Assembly: GCA_017391675.1 (NCBI GenBank)
Contig: JAFOXR010000050.1
Coordinates: 1 to 32,192, forward strand
Source of the DNA: Muribaculaceae bacterium
GTDB taxonomy: Bacteria; Bacteroidota; Bacteroidia; Bacteroidales; Muribaculaceae
Direction of reading: 5' to 3'
DNA length: 32,192 nucleotides
Shown: positions 25,960 to 32,192 of the stretch, piece by piece
Layout: every line of letters begins with the position of its first letter
How positions within the stretch are numbered: position 1 is the stretch's first letter
The notes under the pieces: generated by a model
Told to the model about the DNA's origin: nothing
Seen by the model: only the letters and a program-made list of their open reading frames with translations
The model's database searches: none
Made by a program: the position numbers and the translations under genes

Positions 25960-27201
25960 TTATTGATTTTCGATTGCATTAAGCTTTTCTTCGTTACCTA
26001 GTTGATAATAAATGCTGCGCAATGCGTTCTTAGCATCTAGATTTTCCTTATCAAGTTCATATGCTTTTTCTAGGTAAGGTAGAGCTTGCTCATACAAAGG
26101 ATTAACCTTAGCATCAAGAGCATCACCAATCAAGTCAACATTTTCGTCACGAACCTTAATAGCCTTATTGAAATAGTAACGGCCTAGGTCGAAATATGCC
26201 TTTGAATAAGTAGGATCCAAATCAACAGCTTGCTTGAAATATGGTAGAGCTTCTTCAATTGAAGATTGATTTTCAACCAAGTTACCCTTAAGGTTTACAA
26301 ATTCAGCGTTTTGTGGATCATCGTTGATTGCTTGATCTAGAATCTTATTAGCTTCATCATAGTTCTTTTCATTTAGATAAGCATTAATAAGGATTCTTAC
26401 ATACTGGCTGTCTTGCTTACCGTAAACAGGCAATGCTTCCTTAGCAATTTCTGCAATCATCTTTTCATCTCTCACTTGTGCTGCACAGTTCAAAGGATAA
26501 TCATAAGCTTCCTTCTTAGTATAGCCTAGCTTACGAGCTTGAGCAAATGCACCGATTGCATCACCAGGATTATCATCTTGCCATAGAGCTACACCTTGAT
26601 AGAAACGAAGTTCACCAACGATAGTATCAGCAGGTTGGCTCATCTTACCCTTCATATAAGGTTCAAATGGCAATGAAGCGCACAATTCGTATGCACGAAC
26701 TGCATTCTTATATTCCTTACCATTATGCAAATCACCTACAATCATATTCAATGCATTGTAGTTTTCAGCCATGATGTTCACGATCTTACCTGAGTACTTA
26801 GCCTTGATTTTTGGTTGACCTGTCTTCTTATCAAGTTTGATTTCGCCTGTCTTCTTATCTTTTTCAGGTACACTGTCAAGAGGAAGTGCCTTTTTCATAT
26901 AATCGTAACCATCAAGCAAAGCAGCACCCATCTTAGAGATATCTGCACCAGCTGGATTAACGATTCTCACCTTATACATGTCATCATAGTTTTGCATTTC
27001 GATTTTTGCAGCTACAAACCATGTATAAGCATCATTCTTTGACTCTTCATTTTCAAAAGCAGGTTTCAACTTTTCACGCAGTGCAGGATAATCTGTTGCA
27101 CCAGCAAGGTCTTTTTCAACCTCTTTCACTAGCTGTACTTGAGCATTTAGGCCCATAATTCCTAGTGAAGAACAAGCTAAAATTAAAAATAATTTTTTCA
27201 T
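25960..27201 (-). CDS. exported tetratricopeptide-repeat protein
   Basis: A 413-residue protein with an N-terminal signal peptide (about residues 1-20, ending GLNAQ) and helical repeats throughout. Clear TPR units lie in the C-terminal half: AEFVNLKGNL through EEALPYFKQAVDLDPTYSKAYFDLGRYY, and LPYLEKAYELDKENLDAKNAL. A short Lys/Asp/Gly-rich stretch near residues 115-135 looks like a loop. TPR domains bind proteins; the partner is unknown and the location is probably periplasmic. It follows gyrA by 29 bases with no terminator between, so it is co-transcribed with gyrase. Confidence 0.85.
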   Translation of the reverse strand: MKKLFLILACSSLGIMGLNAQVQLVKEVEKDLAGATDYPALREKLKPAFENEESKNDAYTWFVAAKIEMQNYDDMYKVRIVNPAGADISKMGAALLDGYDYMKKALPLDSVPEKDKKTGEIKLDKKTGQPKIKAKYSGKIVNIMAENYNALNMIVGDLHNGKEYKNAVRAYELCASLPFEPYMKGKMSQPADTIVGELRFYQGVALWQDDNPGDAIGAFAQARKLGYTKKEAYDYPLNCAAQVRDEKMIAEIAKEALPVYGKQDSQYVRILINAYLNEKNYDEANKILDQAINDDPQNAEFVNLKGNLVENQSSIEEALPYFKQAVDLDPTYSKAYFDLGRYYFNKAIKVRDENVDLIGDALDAKVNPLYEQALPYLEKAYELDKENLDAKNALRSIYYQLGNEEKLNAIENQ

Positions 27202-27230
27202 GTTGATTAATTTAGAATTAATTATTAGTA

Positions 27231-29783
27231 TTATTCGTTATTTTCCTCATTTGCAGGAGCAGTGTTTACCGACTCATTATTATTAGCATCAGTCGCACCA
27301 GCATTTTGCTCGTTATTTGCATCTGCTATTTGCTCCTCGGTTTCACTTGATTCAACTTTACATACCGAAGCGATTTCATCATTGCGCTTTTCAAGGTTGA
27401 TTAGTCTTACACCTTGAGTTGCACGACCCATCACTCTCACATCGGCAACCTTCAATCGAATTGTAATACCTGACTTGTTAATGATTACCAAGTCATTATT
27501 ATCATTTACGCTCTTAATCGCAACAAGCTTACCGGTCTTTTCAGTTACATTGATAGTCTTAACACCCTTACCGCCACGATTAGTGATACGATAATCATCA
27601 AGAACAGAGCGTTTACCATAACCTTGTTCCGAAACTACCATTACTGTATTTTCAGTATCCTTCGGCATGCATATCATTCCTACGATTTCATCATCATCAG
27701 AACACAATGTCATACCCTTAACACCAGTAGACATACGACCCATTTCACGAACCTTACTTTCGTGGAAACGGATTGCGTTACCGTATTTATTGGCAAGTAG
27801 GATTTCGCTGTCACCATCGGTCATTCTCACTGCAACTACCTGGTCATCTTCTCTAATGATGATTGCATTTACGCCATTCACGCGTGGACGAGAATAAGCC
27901 TCAAGCTTAGTTTTCTTAATGATACCGTTCTTAGTACAGAAAATCAAGTTATGTGAATTATTGTATTCTGGGTCAGTAAGATTCTTGCAACGGATAAATG
28001 CATTAACCTTATCATCTGAATCAATGTTAAGCATGTTCTGGATAGCACGACCCTTAGAATTCTTGCTTCCTTCTGGAATTTCATATACCTTCAACCAGTA
28101 GCAACGGCCCTTCTGAGTGAAGAACATCATGTAATTGTGCATTGATGCAGGATAGATATATTCAATGAAATCCTCTTCACGAGTATCACTGCCCTTAGCA
28201 CCAACTCCACCACGATTTTGTGCACGGAATTCAGTAAGAGGTGTTCTCTTGATATAGCCTAGGTGAGAAATGGTGATAATCATTTCATCATCGGCATAGA
28301 AATCCTCTGCATTGAATTCTTCCGAAGCATATACAATTTCAGTCTTTCTTTCATCACCGAATTTATCGCGTACCTCAATAAGTTCATCTTCAATAACCTT
28401 GCGGCACACAGCATCATCGGTCAAGATATCATTCAAATACTGAATAAGTTTCTGAAGTTCAGCAAATTCATCACGCAACTTATCTTGTTCAAGATTTGTA
28501 AGATTGCGCAAACGCATTTCAACAATAGCGCGAGTCTGAACATCATCAAGATTGAATCGCTCGCTCAATCTCGCTCTAGCTTCATCGGTTGTCTTGCTGC
28601 TCTTGATAATATGTATTACTTCATCAATATTATCCGATGCAATAATCAAACCTTCAACGATATGCGCTCTGTCTTGAGCTTTCTTAAGTTCGAATTTAGT
28701 GCGGCGGATAACCACTTCATGACGGTGGTCAAGGAAATGTTGAAGAATCTCCTTAAGGTTCAATGTGTGAGGACGGCCCTTTACAAGTGCAACATTGTTC
28801 ACGCTGAACGACGATTGCAATTGAGTCATCTTGTATAGCTTGTTAAGCACCACATTAGCGTTTGCATCTTTCTTTATGTCAATCACTATGCGCATACCCT
28901 TACGGTCACTCTCATCATTAATATTGGATATACCGTCAAGTCGCTTTTCTTCTACAAGACGCGCAATATCTTCAATAAGAACACGCTTATTTACATTGTA
29001 AGGTATTTCAGAAACGATAATCTTTTCACGGTCGCCTTCCGTCTCAATCTCAACCTTTGCACGCACCACGATACGGCCTCTACCTGTCATGAACGCTTCC
29101 TTCACGCCATTATAGCCATAAATGATACCGCCTGTTGGGAAATCTGGAGCTTTGATGTACTGCATCAAGTCAGTCACTTCAAGTTCTGGATTCTCAAGCA
29201 ATGCCAAGCAACCGTTAATTGACTCAGTCAAGTTGTGAGGAGGCATATTTGTAGCCATACCTACGGCAATACCCGATGCACCGTTCACTAGAAGGTTTGG
29301 GAATCTTGTTGGCAATACCACTGGTTCCTCTAGCGTATTATCAAAGTTAGGAGTGAAATCTACAGTATCTTCATTGATGTCACGCATCATTTCCTCACCC
29401 ATCTTTGCCAATCGAGCTTCAGTATAACGCATTGCAGCAGGGCTGTCACCGTCAATTGAACCGAAGTTACCTTGTCCGTCTACCAACGGATAGCGTAATG
29501 CCCAGTCTTGAGCCATACGCACCATAGCAAAATATACCGACGAGTCACCATGTGGGTGATACTTACCGAGTACTTCACCGACGATACGAGCCGACTTCTT
29601 TGTAGGAGCTGTAGATACATTTCCAAGCTTTTCCATTCCAAACAACACCCTGCGATGCACTGGCTTGAAACCATCACGCACATCAGGGAGCGCACGCGAC
29701 ACAATTACCGACATTGAATAGTCGATATATGCCGACTTCATCTCATTTTCAATGTTGATCTTCCTAATTCGATCTTCAGACAT
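27231..29783 (-). CDS. gyrA: DNA gyrase subunit A
   Basis: An 850-residue GyrA, the DNA breakage-reunion subunit that introduces negative supercoils with GyrB. Catalytic Tyr120 is in [10 protein letters not shown]. The quinolone-resistance region reads [18 protein letters not shown]: Ser81 corresponds to E. coli Ser83, and Phe85 stands where E. coli has Asp87. The C-terminal pinwheel carries a GyrA box variant, [10 protein letters not shown], which marks it as gyrase rather than topoisomerase IV. The tail of about 45 residues is rich in Glu, Asn and Ala and probably disordered. Promoter TATCTTTG at 29860-29867 on the minus strand. Confidence 0.97.
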   Translation of the reverse strand: MSEDRIRKINIENEMKSAYIDYSMSVIVSRALPDVRDGFKPVHRRVLFGMEKLGNVSTAPTKKSARIVGEVLGKYHPHGDSSVYFAMVRMAQDWALRYPLVDGQGNFGSIDGDSPAAMRYTEARLAKMGEEMMRDINEDTVDFTPNFDNTLEEPVVLPTRFPNLLVNGASGIAVGMATNMPPHNLTESINGCLALLENPELEVTDLMQYIKAPDFPTGGIIYGYNGVKEAFMTGRGRIVVRAKVEIETEGDREKIIVSEIPYNVNKRVLIEDIARLVEEKRLDGISNINDESDRKGMRIVIDIKKDANANVVLNKLYKMTQLQSSFSVNNVALVKGRPHTLNLKEILQHFLDHRHEVVIRRTKFELKKAQDRAHIVEGLIIASDNIDEVIHIIKSSKTTDEARARLSERFNLDDVQTRAIVEMRLRNLTNLEQDKLRDEFAELQKLIQYLNDILTDDAVCRKVIEDELIEVRDKFGDERKTEIVYASEEFNAEDFYADDEMIITISHLGYIKRTPLTEFRAQNRGGVGAKGSDTREEDFIEYIYPASMHNYMMFFTQKGRCYWLKVYEIPEGSKNSKGRAIQNMLNIDSDDKVNAFIRCKNLTDPEYNNSHNLIFCTKNGIIKKTKLEAYSRPRVNGVNAIIIREDDQVVAVRMTDGDSEILLANKYGNAIRFHESKVREMGRMSTGVKGMTLCSDDDEIVGMICMPKDTENTVMVVSEQGYGKRSVLDDYRITNRGGKGVKTINVTEKTGKLVAIKSVNDNNDLVIINKSGITIRLKVADVRVMGRATQGVRLINLEKRNDEIASVCKVESSETEEQIADANNEQNAGATDANNNESVNTAPANEENNE

Positions 29784-29859
29784 ATCTCTATAAAATTATT
29801 CCAAATTTATTCTCCATTGCACCTCGCACAATGAATCATTTTAACAATTAAGTATCATA

Positions 29860-29867
29860 CAAAGATA
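29860..29867 (-). promoter_or_regulatory. TANNTTTG -7 element for gyrA
   Basis: The minus strand reads TATCTTTG, giving a leader of about 70 bases before the gyrA ATG at 29783. Confidence 0.55.
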
Positions 29868-29906
29868 CAAAAATTGAATAAAACTTTTGGCATAACTATA
29901 GCACTT

Positions 29907-29928
29907 TTTTCACTTTCACAAGTGAAAA
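29907..29928. promoter_or_regulatory. perfect palindrome upstream of the gyrA promoter
   Basis: TTTTCACTT (29907-29915) and AAGTGAAAA (29920-29928) are exact inverted repeats around TCAC. The site is about 40-60 bases upstream of the gyrA -7 element. Neither strand has a T run after the stem, so it fits an operator or supercoil-sensitive cruciform better than a terminator. Termination of the upstream LPP20-like gene remains possible. Confidence 0.4.
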
Positions 29929-30010
29929 TAACTTAAAATATCATTGCTCATGCTAAGAAGGCACTGCAATGCACAAAAATATCCGAATAGCTCCCAAATC
30001 AAGCCACTTA

Positions 30011-31825
30011 TCAGAACATTTCAGGACCATACTTACCCCAATCCGGGTCCAGGTCTTCCTGCCATGCTCTCACGCGGATAGTAGGCTCATTTGGATTATT
30101 CAAGTCTACAAGAATAAACAGGTAACCGGAGTCGCCATAGCTTGACGAAAAGAAGTCCTGCTTAATTTGAATACTATAAACTTCTCCACCCTTACCCATT
30201 TTACGGATTTCATTGTTTGCAAACTTGATGTTCACATATTCACGCGACATGAACATATTACGCAAATTCCTTATATACTGGTCTTTCGTTTGCTTGTTCA
30301 GCTTTATCTGGCGATTGTTGGTATACAAGCCGTCAAGCTTGCGTGTACTCACAGTAACTACCTTTCCTGTAATAATCAGCGCATCATCGGCAAATATGCT
30401 GTTAAGGTAATCTATACGCTTCAACGCGTATGCTGTTTTATATGTTTCAAGGAAGTTTATAAGCACATTCTTCGCTTCCACACTCCAGCCATCAGCATTA
30501 CCAAGCACATCATTGGTTGCCACTTTTCCGAGCGAGAAAGAAATGTTATCCACAAGACCACCCTTGTTGAATACAAACACGACATCTTCTACAAAACGGC
30601 GGTTTCTGCTGAATGTGAAGTTCATCGGCACACTGCGGCAATAGGTATCACTGCCTAGAGTACTGTAGCTCAACTTTGGCTCTCCAATGATTCGTCCATT
30701 TCCGTAATTGATTAAGCGGGTGAACACATCATAGCCTTCATCGGTAAAGTAAGAACGCACTTTATCATAAGTCTTGTTTCGTATCGCCTTTATTAGTTCT
30801 TGCATCACATTGTCACACATATCTGTAGTAGCAGGCGCAGAAGCAGTACCCAAGTCGGGAGCAGCACTTTCAAGCGCATCAAGATGCGCATATTCTGCCG
30901 ACTTCTTGTCAATCTTCTTCTTTGCATCAACCTTTACATGTGCTCGTGGGAATGCCGAAATGTTATCGGCCATGGATTCAAGCACCATCTTCACCTCACC
31001 ATCGGTTTGAGCTTCTCCGAAGTATTCATATTCACATCTCACTTGTATATATTCTGGAGTATATGACGGACGCATTTCCATCAGTCCTTTGCCGTCTACT
31101 GCCATAGTCACGCAGCTCCAGTCCTTTCCGTCATAATAGGTAAAATCCAGTGAAGATACAGGAGATTCTTTGTAGAAGAAACCGACTTCATACTCATTTT
31201 CATTCTTGGAAAGAATAGACATGGACATTGCTCCGAATATATCATTAATGCGTGCAGGCAACCACACTGTAGCTTTCTGTTCCTGACCGTTCTCGTCCTT
31301 AATTTTCAATTCTTCCGGATAACGAAGACTGCCGGTAAGCACATTCGCCCAATAGTAATAACGCAAGGCGTCGTTTATCTGCTTCTGTTCTAGTGCTCTG
31401 TGAGCAATCTGAACAAATTCGCCCACCTTTTCCTTTCGAGAATTAAAGATACGGTCTATCTCGCTTTTCTTAACATAACGGAACACTCTATAGACATCGG
31501 GACCGTTTTCCACTACCATACGATGTGTATTATTCAGCGTTGCAGTGGAATAGGTATTCATCACCGACTTAAATTCCACTTTAGTGCTAGCACTTTCGCT
31601 ACTGGTTTGTTCATTGCTTATCTGGACTTTGCTTTCGTGCTGGATATTCATGGAAATCTGTTGAAGAATCTGCTCAAGAGCATCCCTGTCGGCAGTACGC
31701 ACATTACTTCCGGTTCCTTCTCCCCATACATACTCAGGATCGGCCTTAAGGATATCAACCGACTGAGCCATTCCCATAACGCTGCACAAAGCAAGCAAAA
31801 TATTAATCAGAATAAGTTTTTTCAT
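30011..31825 (-). CDS. LPP20-like exported protein with NTF2-like C-terminal region
   Basis: A 604-residue secreted or periplasmic protein. The signal peptide (about residues 1-20, ending GMAQS) has no lipobox, although the N-terminal domain resembles the LPP20 lipoprotein family: DPEYVWGEGTG followed by a helical RDALEQILQQISMNI. A helical ALRYYYWANVL segment and a beta-rich middle follow. Around residues 340-604 two stretches look like SnoaL/NTF2-type folds. Function is unknown. The frame is open to a GTG at 31873, but a TATCTTTG promoter (31855-31862) lies inside that extension, so the ATG at 31825 is the start. Confidence 0.75.
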   Translation of the reverse strand: MKKLILINILLALCSVMGMAQSVDILKADPEYVWGEGTGSNVRTADRDALEQILQQISMNIQHESKVQISNEQTSSESASTKVEFKSVMNTYSTATLNNTHRMVVENGPDVYRVFRYVKKSEIDRIFNSRKEKVGEFVQIAHRALEQKQINDALRYYYWANVLTGSLRYPEELKIKDENGQEQKATVWLPARINDIFGAMSMSILSKNENEYEVGFFYKESPVSSLDFTYYDGKDWSCVTMAVDGKGLMEMRPSYTPEYIQVRCEYEYFGEAQTDGEVKMVLESMADNISAFPRAHVKVDAKKKIDKKSAEYAHLDALESAAPDLGTASAPATTDMCDNVMQELIKAIRNKTYDKVRSYFTDEGYDVFTRLINYGNGRIIGEPKLSYSTLGSDTYCRSVPMNFTFSRNRRFVEDVVFVFNKGGLVDNISFSLGKVATNDVLGNADGWSVEAKNVLINFLETYKTAYALKRIDYLNSIFADDALIITGKVVTVSTRKLDGLYTNNRQIKLNKQTKDQYIRNLRNMFMSREYVNIKFANNEIRKMGKGGEVYSIQIKQDFFSSSYGDSGYLFILVDLNNPNEPTIRVRAWQEDLDPDWGKYGPEMF

Positions 31826-31854
31826 TAGAATTTCATTAATTTTCAGAATATCTG

Positions 31855-31862
31855 CAAAGATA
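31855..31862 (-). promoter_or_regulatory. TANNTTTG -7 element for the LPP20-like gene
   Basis: The minus strand reads TATCTTTG, 29 bases before the ATG at 31825, inside the longer open frame from 31873. Confidence 0.55.
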
Positions 31863-32033
31863 ATGCTTTTCACAATATCAACGATAAAATAAACACCAAT
31901 TTCTCACACTACCTTAAAATATCCAAAACAACAAATTCCAATACTCAACGAGATGCGCGAAGCATTATAAACAGATATCATACAAGAAAACGCTTTCAGC
32001 GTTACAGACACCTATTCCGAGTTCAGGTAGGAT
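31863..32033. other. intergenic stretch with a small hairpin
   Basis: No gene is supported. A 5-bp hairpin, AACGC (31989-31993) with GCGTT (31999-32003), is the only structure seen. The stretch separates the LPP20-like promoter from the terminator of the next minus-strand gene. Confidence 0.4.
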
Positions 32034-32089
32034 AAAAAAGCACAATTCCCTTTTTCGGGCTGTTCCACACGCCCTATTCCGGGAATTGT
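32034..32089 (-). terminator. strong nested intrinsic terminator
   Basis: On the minus strand ACAATTCCC (plus 32081-32089) pairs exactly with GGGAATTGT (plus 32042-32050). An inner GGGC/GCCC stem (32071-32074 and 32057-32060) lies inside, and a run of six T follows at 32034-32039. It should end the transcript of the gene entering from the right edge. Confidence 0.75.
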
Positions 32090-32105
32090 AAAATTATATC
32101 TATCT

Positions 32106-32159
32106 AAATTTGCGATTCGCGCAGAGCTTTCACTTTGCTCAGCGCGTTTTCGCAAATTT
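32106..32159. repeat. long interrupted stem-loop
   Basis: AAATTTGCGA (32106-32115) pairs exactly with TCGCAAATTT (32150-32159). After a small T-T internal loop, CGCGC (32118-32122) pairs with GCGCG (32142-32146), and GAGC (32124-32127) with GCTC (32137-32140). The total is about 19 bp with a 9-base apical loop. It begins just after the stop codon of the gene at the right edge. Confidence 0.7.
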
Positions 32160-32163
32160 TAAA

Positions 32164-32192
32164 CTAGGGCACAAGAACCACGCGGAAACCGC
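32164..32192 (-). CDS. C-terminal end of a gene running off the window, possibly formylglycine-generating-enzyme family
   Basis: On the minus strand the last eight codons before TAG read GFRVVLVP. Proteins of the formylglycine-generating-enzyme/SUMF1 family in Bacteroidota commonly end in GFR followed by hydrophobic residues like this. The codons are richer in G and C than the neighbouring genes. The two hairpins directly downstream support a gene end here. The evidence is eight residues, so the family name is a guess. Confidence 0.35.

Noticed and set aside
28263-28838. 191-codon open frame antisense to gyrA
   Set aside because: Lies fully inside gyrA, which is certain; composition is that of a complementary-strand shadow.

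Overview
This window is AT-rich chromosomal DNA that reads as a member of the Bacteroidales (phylum Bacteroidota). The evidence is repeated use of the Bacteroidota -7 promoter element TANNTTTG just upstream of genes, weak Shine-Dalgarno sites, and gene families typical of the order: a PG_1098-like methyltransferase, the ~390-residue PurM, OmpP1/FadL, an LPP20-like protein and a Dabb protein. I cannot fix the genus. Nearly everything is core chromosome. I see no phage, transposase, CRISPR array, rRNA or convincing tRNA.

Layout. 1-640: a gene-poor left end with a possible cluster of very small membrane ORFs on the minus strand. 710-1930 (+): a SAM methyltransferase, convergent with the yip1-like/smpB pair (1941-2948, -). 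3096-7095 (+): a likely operon of cdsA, purM, an MltF-type lytic transglycosylase lipoprotein and a DUF3332 lipoprotein, closed by a perfect 13-bp hairpin. 7172-7984 (-): an orphan Wza-like polysaccharide export lipoprotein. 8097-10070 (+): a uracil-DNA-glycosylase-superfamily protein, DedA and ribulose-phosphate epimerase. 10163-12970 (-): an MBL-fold hydrolase, then a Dabb protein and an ABC-F ATPase. 13241-14638 (+): an OmpP1/FadL outer-membrane protein.

14736-20752 (-) is a tightly packed six-gene tripartite ABC efflux operon: TolC-like channel, HlyD-like lipoprotein, two separate ATPases, two ABC-2 permeases. A divergent AraC-type regulator lies at 20907-21737 (+). The two ATPases have complementary motif losses, which predicts a heterodimer with one competent and one degenerate ATP site. 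21921-24080 (-): radA with a TrmH-type RNA methyltransferase. 24306-25628 (+): an SLC45-like sugar MFS transporter with a hairpin in its leader. 25960-29783 (-): gyrA followed by a TPR protein. 30011-31825 (-): a large LPP20/NTF2-like exported protein. At the right edge, two strong hairpins and the last eight codons of a minus-strand gene, perhaps of the formylglycine-generating-enzyme family.

Several first-in-frame start codons (TTG or GTG at 680, 8011, 8064 and 31873) lie inside or upstream of a TANNTTTG promoter. For these I moved the start to the next ATG. Nothing here is a clear new defence or mobile system. The best leads are the small-ORF cluster, the split asymmetric ABC pair, the hairpin covering two convergent stop codons, and the hairpins at the right edge.
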